Assembly: GCA_020444275.1 (NCBI GenBank)
Contig: JAHLLG010000003.1
Coordinates: 186,001-250,000 of the forward strand
Direction: 5' to 3'
Source of the DNA: Bacteroidota bacterium
GTDB taxonomy: Bacteria > Bacteroidota > Bacteroidia > Bacteroidales > UBA12077
Length of the DNA: 64,000 nt
The notes beneath the pieces were generated by a model. That model had not been told where the DNA came from and did no database searches. It worked only from the letters and a program-made list of their open reading frames with translations. Numbering within the stretch: position 1 is the first letter of the stretch; every line of letters starts with the position of its first letter. Shown piece by piece: positions 32,821 through 41,193 of the stretch. The position numbers were made by a program, and so were the translations under genes.

Positions 32821-34230
32821 ATGAAATCTTTTTTTATCATTAAAACCCAACAGGGTAATCATTACTTTTACAGTCTAAGCAAAAAACAATTAGGTATCAT
32901 TAATCCGTTACTATATGATATCATCGAGAGCTGCTATAACGATACCGAATTACCATCTCATTATGAGCAGAATTCTATAAAAAAATTAAAGGATAAGTAC
33001 TCGCACGCAGAAATAGACTACTACTATGAAAAGTATAAATTTTTGAAAGAGAATAATTATTTTGATGATATAACTTCTAACTCAAGATACAAATTTATTG
33101 AAGAACAATTAATACATATCAAAAAAAATAATTCAATAACTTTTGAAATTACAGAAAAATGCAATTTATCCTGCAAATACTGCACTTATGGTGAGCTATA
33201 TAATCATTATAAGAAAAGAGATTTTAAAGATATAAATTTCAAAATAATAAAGAATACAATTGACAATTATATAGACAAAGACAGCAAAGAATTATCAGTT
33301 TCATTTTATGGTGGAGAACCTCTTTTAAATTTTGAGCAAGTAACTAAGACTATAGATTATATAAATAAGAAATTTAAAAATAATATTAAAATCTCCTATA
33401 GTATAACTACTAATGGTATCCTAATTCATAAGTATATTGATTTTTTAAAGGAGAATAATTTCGATATATTGATAAGTCTAGATGGTAATATAGAAGATAA
33501 TTATCTTAGAACATTTCCAAATGGAGAAAACTCTTTTAAATCTATTTATAACAATATTTGCTATATTAAAACCAAATATCCTGAATATTTTGAGTCAAAC
33601 ATTACGTTTAATTCTGTTTTACATAGTAAAAGTAATCAATCAGGAATATTTAATTTTTTTAAGAGAGAATTTAACAAGATTCCATTAATATCAGAAATTT
33701 CAAGTACCGGATTAGTTAAGGAAAAACAAAAGGATTTCAAAACTATATATAAAAATTTACAACAAAACAATAAAAAAATAAATTCAGATAATATAGAATT
33801 ATTTAAAAAAAAGTATTGTCAGTTTAATTACGAAAGCATAGACCAATTTATATATGGAGATAATAATGAAAAGATTATCCCAACAGGTACGTGCGCTCCA
33901 TTATCTAGGGGCATATTTGTTACGGCAGATGGGACAATCCTGCCTTGTGAGTCAATTCCGCATTGTTATAAGTTAGGTGATGTTGATGATAAGTTGTTTA
34001 ACCTTAACTATAAGTCAATAGCTGAGAGTTTTAATAAATATTTAAGTGATGCTATAAAAACCTGTAATAGATGCTATTATTATCTTATCTGTGGTAAATG
34101 TATTTTTAATATGGGGATTGATAGTGGAAAAATCAAATGTGATTCATTTAAAAACTACCAACAATTTAAAAACTATATTAAAGAAAGCATTGAAATTGCA
34201 GAAGTGCAAGCTAAAGAACATAGTATTTAA
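32821..34230 (+). CDS. Radical SAM/SPASM peptide maturase, GG-Bacteroidales family
   Basis: A 469-residue enzyme. The N-terminal 100 residues are helical and probably bind the leader. The radical SAM motif is CNLSCKYC (C114, C118, C121), which holds the SAM-cleaving [4Fe-4S] cluster. FYGGEPLLNF follows as the GGE SAM-binding motif. The C-terminal SPASM domain carries C358, C376, C382, C415, C418, C424, C427 and C440 for auxiliary clusters. It should install a crosslink or epimerisation in the precursor at 32554, 93 bases upstream. Codon use is markedly A/T-rich relative to the exporter gene downstream. I recall this as the TIGR04148-type maturase. Confidence 0.9.
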   Translation: MKSFFIIKTQQGNHYFYSLSKKQLGIINPLLYDIIESCYNDTELPSHYEQNSIKKLKDKYSHAEIDYYYEKYKFLKENNYFDDITSNSRYKFIEEQLIHIKKNNSITFEITEKCNLSCKYCTYGELYNHYKKRDFKDINFKIIKNTIDNYIDKDSKELSVSFYGGEPLLNFEQVTKTIDYINKKFKNNIKISYSITTNGILIHKYIDFLKENNFDILISLDGNIEDNYLRTFPNGENSFKSIYNNICYIKTKYPEYFESNITFNSVLHSKSNQSGIFNFFKREFNKIPLISEISSTGLVKEKQKDFKTIYKNLQQNNKKINSDNIELFKKKYCQFNYESIDQFIYGDNNEKIIPTGTCAPLSRGIFVTADGTILPCESIPHCYKLGDVDDKLFNLNYKSIAESFNKYLSDAIKTCNRCYYYLICGKCIFNMGIDSGKIKCDSFKNYQQFKNYIKESIEIAEVQAKEHSI

Positions 34231-34322
34231 TTCTTAGATAATAGAAATTCATATTATAATCAATTCAATTTTCTTAATTCAATTCAATTTACACAATTAC
34301 ATATTGCAATAAACTATTTTAT

Positions 34323-35552
34323 ATGAAAAATTGTTTTTTTATTGAACCATATGTTCATATCACAGCAGTAGATCAAGCATTCTCTTTATATAATGTTTTA
34401 AATGGAGAAATAATAGAAAGTAAAGATGATGAGCTTGTTGCAATGATTAATCATATGGTTAAAACTAATAAGAATATATATTTCTTAACAAATGAAGAAT
34501 GCATTCAAGTTAACTTTAAAAACTTTATAAAAGAGTCTCAAGTTAAATATATTGGTGATTTATATGTTGATAATCATCTCAAATCACCATTAAATTATGG
34601 ATTATCTGTAAATATTAATAAAGATATAAATGAAATAAAAAAAGACAAAATTAAACTTGATTCAAGTATCAAGAATTATCTTGCCGAAATAACAGTTTTC
34701 CTAAATTCTGGAAATAACAAGTTTATACATATAAAGGATGGTTATAAGCAGCTAAATTATCCACCATCAAATAATAGTGTTAATTTCCTAAAACCAGATA
34801 CTGTGATTAATATTATTAAAGATTCATATCGTTTGGGAACAAGTAAAGTGAATATTGTTTTAGGAGATTTGCAAAACTACCCTGATATAGGAAAAATTAT
34901 TTCATATTTAAAAGCAATAGATATGAAGAGTACCCTTTATATTCATTACAAAGATTTTGAGTGCAATAAAAATCAAATTGAGAATGCAATTAGCGAGAAT
35001 TTTAATATCAATTTGTTATTTAATTCTTTCTTTAATATTTCCGAAATAAAAGAAATGATTTCAAATTATTCTGATAATTTTATCTTTACATTTATAATTC
35101 AAGATGAAAAGGAATATATTTTTATTGAAAATAACTTGTTGTTGAGATATAATTTAAGAAATTATGAGATAAAGCCTTTTTTCAATGGCCAGAATTTGGA
35201 ATTTTTTAGGAATAATGTGTTTATTGAAAAAGAAGATATCCTAAATAATAAACATTCGCATAGACAATTAAAACTTAATCAATATTATAACTCTAATAAT
35301 TTTGGAAAGATCTACTTCTTAAATGATGGAAAAGTTTATACAAACCCTAATCTGACTACAAATGGAGATATTGAACATAATTCGTTAGAAGAAATATTGC
35401 AAGATGCTATTTTGAACCCTAATTCTGGATGGTTAAAAACGCGAAATAGAGTTAATCCTTGTAGAAAATGCATATATAATTGTCTTTGTCCTGCTATTTC
35501 AAATTATGAATATACAATTGGTAAATTTAATTTATGTAATATTGTTAATTAG
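34323..35552 (+). CDS. Pseudo-radical-SAM partner protein, GG-Bacteroidales family
   Basis: A 409-residue protein. Its overall plan resembles a radical SAM/SPASM protein, with beta-alpha units in the middle (VNIVLGDLQNYPDIGKII, STLYIHYKDFE) and a SPASM-like cysteine-rich end (C380, C383, C387, C389, C405). It lacks any CxxxCxxC cluster-binding motif, so it cannot cleave SAM. I recall such proteins beside GG-Bacteroidales maturases as pseudo-rSAM (TIGR04150-type). It probably works as a scaffold, a precursor-binding subunit or an auxiliary-cluster carrier for the maturase. Base composition is as A/T-rich as the maturase gene's. Confidence 0.8.
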   Translation: MKNCFFIEPYVHITAVDQAFSLYNVLNGEIIESKDDELVAMINHMVKTNKNIYFLTNEECIQVNFKNFIKESQVKYIGDLYVDNHLKSPLNYGLSVNINKDINEIKKDKIKLDSSIKNYLAEITVFLNSGNNKFIHIKDGYKQLNYPPSNNSVNFLKPDTVINIIKDSYRLGTSKVNIVLGDLQNYPDIGKIISYLKAIDMKSTLYIHYKDFECNKNQIENAISENFNINLLFNSFFNISEIKEMISNYSDNFIFTFIIQDEKEYIFIENNLLLRYNLRNYEIKPFFNGQNLEFFRNNVFIEKEDILNNKHSHRQLKLNQYYNSNNFGKIYFLNDGKVYTNPNLTTNGDIEHNSLEEILQDAILNPNSGWLKTRNRVNPCRKCIYNCLCPAISNYEYTIGKFNLCNIVN

Positions 35553-35575
35553 TACAAAATTAAAATAAAAGAATA

Positions 35576-37777
35576 GTGTCCTTTCCTTATTTTAAACAAC
35601 TTGATGCCATGGATTGCGGACCTTCATGTATTCGGATGATCGCAAAGTTTTATGGTAAAACGTATTCATTACAAACCCTGCGCGATAAAAGTTATATAAC
35701 TCGCGAGGGTGTTTCAATGCTCGGAATTAGCGATGCAGCTGAATCCATTGGTTTTCGTTCCATGGGAGTTCGAATTACTTTTGAGCAACTAATGAACGAG
35801 GCTCCATTGCCATGTGTGGCGCATTGGAAGCAAAACCACTTTATTGTGGTACATAAAATTACGAAAAACAGAAAAGGTGAATTGTATGTGCATGTAGCCG
35901 ATCCCGCTCGCGGTTTAATAAAATTTACAAAAGAGGAGTTCTTGTCGGGTTGGGCCAATACCAAAGAGGAAGGAGAAGATAAAGGATTGTGCCTTTTACT
36001 AGAAACTACACCTGATTTTTATAAAGCTGAAGATGAGAAATTGGATAAGTCGGGCTTTAAATTCTTGTTTTCGTATTTAAGGCCTTATAAAAAAATTATT
36101 ACGCAACTGTTTTTGGGTTTGTTGTTAGGCAGTTTACTTCAGCTAATTTTCCCGTTTTTAACCCAAAGTATTGTCGATAAAGGGATTAATACGCAGGATA
36201 TTGATTTTGTTACCTTAATTATTATTGCACAATTAGTGCTTATATTTTCGCGTACAACCGTTGAGTTTATTCGTAGCTGGATTTTGCTGCATTTAGGAAC
36301 CCGTATAAATATTTCTTTAATTTCCGATTTCCTGATCAAGTTAATGAAACTGCCCATTGCTTTTTTCGATTCTAAAATGATTGGGGATCTTATTCAGCGA
36401 ATTGATGATCATCGAAGAATTGAGAATTTCCTTACTTCATCTACATTAAACATACTTTTTTCGTTTGTTACCTTAATTATTTTTGGAATTGTTCTGTTGA
36501 TATACAATGTGTATATTTTTCTCATTTTCATTGTAGGTAGTACATTCTATACGCTGTGGGTATATATGTTCATGAAAAAGAGGAGAGAACTCGATAATCG
36601 CCGTTTTGCCCAACTTTCAGACAATCAAAGTAATGTTATTCAATTAATTACTGGTATGCAGGAAATTAAATTGAATAATTGCGAAAAACAGAAACGTTGG
36701 GAATGGGAAAATATTCAGGCGCGGCTATTCAAAGTAAATATAGCAAGCTTATCATTAAATCAGTACCAGCAAGCTGGAGGTGTTTTCATTAACGAGGTGA
36801 AAAATGTGATTATAACATTTATTGCAGCTAAATCGGTTATTGATGGAAGCATGACATTAGGTATGATGTTAGCTGTTCAATATATTATGGGACAACTGAA
36901 TAGTCCGATAAATCAAATGATAAACTTTTTACAGTCAACACAGGATGCCAAAATTAGTCTGGAGCGTTTAGGTGAAATTCATGGTAAAGATAATGAAGAG
37001 TCTGAAGAGCATCCAAAAGTAGATATCTTACCCGAGCAAAGAGATTTGAACATCGATAAGGTGTTTTTTCAGTATGAAGGTCCGCATTCGCCCTTTGTTT
37101 TAGATGATATAAATTTGGAAATACCGGAAAAGAAAATTACTGCAGTTGTAGGTACTAGTGGTAGTGGAAAATCTACTTTAGTTAAATTATTATTGGGCTT
37201 TTATAATCCTGTTAAAGGGAAAATAAAATTGGGTGATCTCTATTTAAATAACATAAGTAATGCGATATGGCGAGATAAATGCGGTGTAGTTATGCAAGAC
37301 GGTTTCATATTTTCTGATTCTATTGCAAACAATATTGCTGTATCCGATGAGTTTCCCGATAGGAAGAAGTTGTTACATGCAGTAAAAGTAGCGAATATCC
37401 AAGAGTTTATAGAGTCGTTGCCATTAGGTTACAATACAAAAATTGGTCAGAACGGAGTGGGATTGAGCCAGGGGCAAAAACAAAGAATTTTAATTGCCAG
37501 AGCCGTATATAAGAATCCGGAATTTATCTTTTTAGATGAAGCGACCAATTCTCTTGATGCGAATAACGAGCGAGTTATAATGGAAAACCTCGATCAGTTT
37601 TTTAAGGGGAAAACAGTTGTTGTTGTAGCTCATAGACTGAGTACTGTTAAAAATGCTGATCAGATTGTGGTGTTGGAAAAAGGTAAAATTGTGGAAAAAG
37701 GTACGCATAAAGAATTATCGAAGAAAAAGGGAGCATATTATGAGTTGGTTAAAAATCAACTTGAGCTTGGAAACTGA
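35576..37777 (+). CDS. C39 peptidase-containing ABC exporter (bacteriocin/RiPP type)
   Basis: A 733-residue PCAT-type transporter. The N-terminal C39 peptidase has an intact triad: C14 in DAMDCGPSC, H88 in QNHFIVV and D109 in ADPARG. Next come six membrane helices (about 155-450) and the ATPase with Walker A VVGTSGSGKSTLVK, signature LSQGQKQR, Walker B FIFLDEATNSLD and H-loop VAHRLS. It should cut the precursor leader after the double glycine and export the core across the inner membrane. Start codon is GTG at 35576, placing the catalytic cysteine at its usual distance. It pairs with the HlyD adaptor at 38262. Confidence 0.95.
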   Translation: MSFPYFKQLDAMDCGPSCIRMIAKFYGKTYSLQTLRDKSYITREGVSMLGISDAAESIGFRSMGVRITFEQLMNEAPLPCVAHWKQNHFIVVHKITKNRKGELYVHVADPARGLIKFTKEEFLSGWANTKEEGEDKGLCLLLETTPDFYKAEDEKLDKSGFKFLFSYLRPYKKIITQLFLGLLLGSLLQLIFPFLTQSIVDKGINTQDIDFVTLIIIAQLVLIFSRTTVEFIRSWILLHLGTRINISLISDFLIKLMKLPIAFFDSKMIGDLIQRIDDHRRIENFLTSSTLNILFSFVTLIIFGIVLLIYNVYIFLIFIVGSTFYTLWVYMFMKKRRELDNRRFAQLSDNQSNVIQLITGMQEIKLNNCEKQKRWEWENIQARLFKVNIASLSLNQYQQAGGVFINEVKNVIITFIAAKSVIDGSMTLGMMLAVQYIMGQLNSPINQMINFLQSTQDAKISLERLGEIHGKDNEESEEHPKVDILPEQRDLNIDKVFFQYEGPHSPFVLDDINLEIPEKKITAVVGTSGSGKSTLVKLLLGFYNPVKGKIKLGDLYLNNISNAIWRDKCGVVMQDGFIFSDSIANNIAVSDEFPDRKKLLHAVKVANIQEFIESLPLGYNTKIGQNGVGLSQGQKQRILIARAVYKNPEFIFLDEATNSLDANNERVIMENLDQFFKGKTVVVVAHRLSTVKNADQIVVLEKGKIVEKGTHKELSKKKGAYYELVKNQLELGN

Positions 37778-37805
37778 TAAACTGTTAAATTGATAAACTG
37801 TTAAA
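37775..37805. repeat. Short tandem direct repeat before the four-helix-bundle cassette
   Basis: TGATAAACTGTTAAA occurs twice (37775-37789 and 37791-37805), one base apart, between the exporter stop and the start of the four-helix-bundle gene. It overlaps the exporter's stop codon and may mark the edge of an inserted cassette. Confidence 0.6.
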
Positions 37806-37816
37806 ATTATAGTATC

Positions 37817-38188
37817 ATGAATTATTTAACATTAAAGGATTTAAGTTCATATAATGTTGCATTTGATTTGTCAAATTATATTTGGGAAATTGTAACGAAA
37901 TGGGACTATTTTGCAAATGATACAATAGGTAAACAATTTGTTAGATCTATTGACTCAATTTCAGCTAATATTGCAGAAGGTTTTGTAAGATATTACAAAA
38001 AGGATAAGATATTATTTTACCGATATAGCTATGGTTCAATACAAGAAGCAATAAATTGGATTGAAAAAGCAAACGTAAGGGAATTGGTTAATCAAGAACA
38101 ATATGAGAAAATTAAAAAGGAATTAGAAGAACTACCAAGAGAATTAAATACACTGATAAAGTTTACCTATGAAAAGCTTAAGGTTTAG
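37817..38188 (+). CDS. Four-helix-bundle protein (23S rRNA intervening-sequence protein family)
   Basis: A 123-residue protein with the family motifs FVRSIDSISANIAEGF and FYRYSYGSIQEAINWIEKA. Proteins of this type form a four-helix bundle, often as homopentamers, and are encoded by 23S rRNA intervening sequences and by free-standing chromosomal cassettes in Bacteroidota. Biochemical role unknown. Here it interrupts the exporter-adaptor pair of the RiPP operon and is preceded by a tandem repeat, so it probably arrived by insertion and need not take part in peptide production. Confidence 0.88.
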   Translation: MNYLTLKDLSSYNVAFDLSNYIWEIVTKWDYFANDTIGKQFVRSIDSISANIAEGFVRYYKKDKILFYRYSYGSIQEAINWIEKANVRELVNQEQYEKIKKELEELPRELNTLIKFTYEKLKV

Positions 38189-38261
38189 AATAAAAGTATT
38201 GTTAAGTTATTAGATTCTATAGACAGTTTGATAATATAACCATTTAACAATTAGTATATTA

Positions 38262-39599
38262 ATGATTCCAAAGGATAGAAATTTGCATCAAGAATACGAA
38301 AAAATAGAACTTCGAAGTAACGAGGTTCAAGAAATACTAAATCGTCCACCCAAATGGATTATTCGTTGGGGAATTACCATTATTTTCTTTGTAATAGTGG
38401 TTGTATTAGTTGGTAGTTGGTTCTTTAAATATCCTGATATCATTGGAGCTCCGATAACATTAACTACAGAAAACCCACCAGCTCCGGTATTGGCAAAAAC
38501 AACCGGAAAAATTCAGAACTTATTAGTCTCCGATAACCAAATAGTTTCTAAAGAACAGGTGTTAGGAGTAATCGAGAATCCAGCAAAATTAGAAGATATT
38601 CAAGCTTTATATCTTAAATTGAAGAAGTTTGAGAGAGAGTTTAGTGCTGGTAGTTCTTATCAACTAAAAAATGAAATGTATGAACTGGGTGATGTGCAGT
38701 CATACTATTCTAATTTTTATAAACGGTTGGATGAATATAACCAATTTATTAAACTAAATTATTACCAGAAAAAGATTAGATTATACAAGATAGAACTAGA
38801 AAAATACAGTCAATATATTAATAATCTTAATATTCAGAATAAGATATTGGCAGAGGAACTTTTTTTAACGCGAAAACAGTTTAATCGCGATTCATTATTA
38901 TTTGATCAGGAGCTTATGTCGGAATCTGATTTGGAGAAATCAAAAACAGCTTTATTAGCAAAATCATATAATTATGAGCAAAACAATTTAGCCATTACCA
39001 ATACGGCAATTCAAATTGAAAATATCAATCAGAATATTCTAGAGCTTGAACTTCAAAATGAAAAGCAATTATCGGACCAGATTATCATGATGTGGGAGGG
39101 CTATGAAAATCTCTTATCTGCAATTGAAAGCTGGAAACATAACTTCGTGTTGATTTCTCCTACAGATGGTATTGTAACCTTTAATCAATTTTGGGATGAG
39201 AATCAAACCGTGAAAGTAGGTGAAACAGTAATAACGATTATCCCCCAGGATGAAGGTGAAATTATCGGGAAGGTAAAGTTAAGTTTTGACGGGGCTGGAA
39301 AGGTACAAGTAGGACAACAGGCTAATATTCAATTTGCAAATTATCCCTATATGGAATTTGGTATGGTACAAGGGGTGGTGAGATCTATATCTCTAGCTCC
39401 AAATAACAACTCGTATACTGCAGAAATAGAGCTTCCGGTTGGGTTGAAAACTTTCTATGGAGTTAATCTGGAATTTAAACAAGAAATGCAGGGAACAATT
39501 GAAATCATAACAGAAGATATTCGTTTGTTAGAAAGAATTGTGCGACCGTTACGTTACATTCTTAAGAAAAATACTAAGTTTGGAGAACAAAAAAAGTAG
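38262..39599 (+). CDS. HlyD-family adaptor of the peptide exporter
   Basis: A 445-residue membrane-fusion protein with a cytoplasmic N-terminus of about 35 residues, one membrane segment (about 38-60), a lipoyl half-motif (VLAKTTGKIQNLLVSDNQIV), a long helical hairpin (about 105-290) and a second lipoyl/barrel region (ISPTDGIVTFNQFWDENQ). The N-terminal tail and long hairpin are characteristic of adaptors that pair with C39-ABC exporters. It should connect the exporter at 35576 to an outer-membrane TolC-type channel that is not encoded here. Confidence 0.9.
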   Translation: MIPKDRNLHQEYEKIELRSNEVQEILNRPPKWIIRWGITIIFFVIVVVLVGSWFFKYPDIIGAPITLTTENPPAPVLAKTTGKIQNLLVSDNQIVSKEQVLGVIENPAKLEDIQALYLKLKKFEREFSAGSSYQLKNEMYELGDVQSYYSNFYKRLDEYNQFIKLNYYQKKIRLYKIELEKYSQYINNLNIQNKILAEELFLTRKQFNRDSLLFDQELMSESDLEKSKTALLAKSYNYEQNNLAITNTAIQIENINQNILELELQNEKQLSDQIIMMWEGYENLLSAIESWKHNFVLISPTDGIVTFNQFWDENQTVKVGETVITIIPQDEGEIIGKVKLSFDGAGKVQVGQQANIQFANYPYMEFGMVQGVVRSISLAPNNNSYTAEIELPVGLKTFYGVNLEFKQEMQGTIEIITEDIRLLERIVRPLRYILKKNTKFGEQKK

Positions 39600-39602
39600 T
39601 TT

Positions 39603-40322
39603 ATGTTAAAACATCCATTTAGTATTTACGATTTTTCGATTAAATCTTATGATTCAGATCAAAAGGGCAAGTTAGCTCTACATACATTATTTCACTTTTT
39701 GCAAGAATGCGCCTGGGATAATGCCCGATTAAACAATTTTGGATTTGAATTCCTGGAAAGTAAAAATGCGTATTGGGTTTTATCCAGAATATTAGTTCAA
39801 ATAGATGAATATCCTGACTGGAGAGATGAAATAAAAATAAAAACCTGGCCAAAAGGTACGAATGGCTTTTTTGCATTACGTGATTTTGAGGTGTATAAAA
39901 ACGAAAAGGTTATTGGTCATGTTACTACAGCATGGTTGATTCTTAATAAAGATTCAAAACGTCCACAGCGCTTAGATCAGTTTAATTTCGTTCAGGAGGA
40001 TTTTATTCACGATCATGCAATTGAGCGAGATCTTAATAAAATTAGTATTCCCAATGAGACGAAAAGAGTGGACGAAAGAAAAGTTTATTACTCCGATTTA
40101 GATGTAAATAAACATGTTAACAATGCAACGTATGTTCGATGGATTTTAGATTCTTATTTTTCAGATTCAGAAAAAGAAATAACAGAATTTGAAATAAATT
40201 TTCTATCTGAATTATATCTTAATGATCACTTTACAGTCCATAAAGCCTTAGATGAAAAAGAGCATTTTTACGTTTTAAAAAATACAATGGATAGAGAAGT
40301 TTGCAGAGCTCGGATAAAATAA
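39603..40322 (+). CDS. Acyl-ACP thioesterase (FatA/FatB-like, double hotdog fold)
   Basis: A 239-residue cytoplasmic enzyme with two hotdog domains. Family residues include LQECAWDNA in the first domain, and VYYSDLDVNKHVNNATYVRW, the catalytic D-N-H region, in the second. It hydrolyses acyl-ACP to free fatty acids. It begins 3 bases after the adaptor stop, so it is co-transcribed with the RiPP operon; whether it supplies an acyl group or is merely an old neighbour is unknown. A terminator follows directly. Confidence 0.88.
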   Translation: MLKHPFSIYDFSIKSYDSDQKGKLALHTLFHFLQECAWDNARLNNFGFEFLESKNAYWVLSRILVQIDEYPDWRDEIKIKTWPKGTNGFFALRDFEVYKNEKVIGHVTTAWLILNKDSKRPQRLDQFNFVQEDFIHDHAIERDLNKISIPNETKRVDERKVYYSDLDVNKHVNNATYVRWILDSYFSDSEKEITEFEINFLSELYLNDHFTVHKALDEKEHFYVLKNTMDREVCRARIK

Positions 40323-40350
40323 AAACCGGAAGAATATTCCGGTTTTTTAG
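40321..40350. terminator. Terminator at the end of the RiPP operon
   Basis: Arms AAAAACCGGAA (40321-40331) and TTCCGGTTTTTT (40338-40349). The A and T runs on either side make it usable for the convergent DUF3127 gene as well. Confidence 0.88.
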
Positions 40351-40356
40351 TGTTAT

Positions 40357-40737
40357 TTAGAATGGCAAATCATCTGGTTCGTCTGGTTCAGGAGGTAAAT
40401 CGTCTATTGATGGAGGAGGTGTACCTGCAAAACCTTCCTGATCTGCCTGCACTTTTTCAATTCTCCATGCATCTAGATTGGTAAAGTAATTTACCTTACC
40501 ATCGCGCTCCCATTTATTTCCTCTAATGTTAAAATTTACTTTTACTTCATCGTTAATTTCAACCGAATCAATTAAGTTACATCGATCTTGTGTTAGTTGA
40601 AACTTAATATGATCGGTAAATTCCATACCACCATTCGATTCCGTTTTCTCGATCACAAATTCACGTTTCTTAAAACGGTCATTTACCTGAACTGTGTTAT
40701 ATTTTTCTATTATCTTTCCGCTAATTTCGAAACTCAT
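40357..40737 (-). CDS. DUF3127 domain-containing protein (OB-fold-like)
   Basis: A 126-residue soluble protein beginning MSFEISGKIIEKYNTVQVND, the conserved start of DUF3127. The C-terminal tail (about 100-126) is rich in Pro, Asp and Glu and ends PDEPDDLPF, the acidic tail seen in single-stranded-DNA-binding proteins. The beta-rich core and tail suggest an OB-fold nucleic-acid-binding protein, but that is inference. It lies 1 base after the cyclophilin stop on the same strand. Confidence 0.85.
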   Translation of the reverse strand: MSFEISGKIIEKYNTVQVNDRFKKREFVIEKTESNGGMEFTDHIKFQLTQDRCNLIDSVEINDEVKVNFNIRGNKWERDGKVNYFTNLDAWRIEKVQADQEGFAGTPPPSIDDLPPEPDEPDDLPF

Positions 40738-40738
40738 T

Positions 40739-41176
40739 TTACTCTTCGTTAATCGTTATCTTTTCAATTTTATCACCTTGTCGTATTTCATCAATCACCT
40801 CAAGTCCTTCGTAAACTTTACCAAATACAGTATGTTGTCTGTCTAGGTGTTGCGTGTTCTCGCGATTGTGACAAATAAAAAACTGCGATCCTCCGGTATC
40901 TCTTCCTGCATGAGCCATAGAAAGTACACCTCTGTCGTGATACTGATTGTCACCATCTAATTCACACTTAATAGTATATCCCGGACCTCCCATACCTGTT
41001 CCGTCTGGGCAACCACCTTGAATTACAAAATTCGGAATTACACGATGAAAAGTTAGTCCATCATAAAAACCTTCTTTCGAAAGTTTAATGAAGTTTTCTA
41101 CTGTTCCTGGTGCATCCTGATCGTAAAATTGCACCTTCATTGTGCCTTTTTCTGTTTTGATTTCTGCTGTTTTCAT
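40739..41176 (-). CDS. Cyclophilin-type peptidyl-prolyl isomerase, cytoplasmic
   Basis: A 145-residue single-domain cyclophilin without signal peptide. Active-site motifs: FHRVIPNFVIQGGCPDGTG, MAHAGRDTGGSQFFI and HTVFGKVYEG. It catalyses cis/trans isomerisation of proline peptide bonds during folding. It sits in a run of folding genes on the minus strand, with two FKBP proteins upstream. Confidence 0.94.
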   Translation of the reverse strand: MKTAEIKTEKGTMKVQFYDQDAPGTVENFIKLSKEGFYDGLTFHRVIPNFVIQGGCPDGTGMGGPGYTIKCELDGDNQYHDRGVLSMAHAGRDTGGSQFFICHNRENTQHLDRQHTVFGKVYEGLEVIDEIRQGDKIEKITINEE

Positions 41177-41193
41177 TTCTACAATATTATATA

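Noticed and set aside
34323..35552. An active radical SAM enzyme
   Set aside because: No CxxxCxxC motif exists in the protein, so the SAM-cleaving cluster cannot form.
37817..38188. Ribosomal protein S23
   Set aside because: The family has been labelled so in the past, but it is the 23S rRNA intervening-sequence four-helix-bundle family and not a ribosome component.
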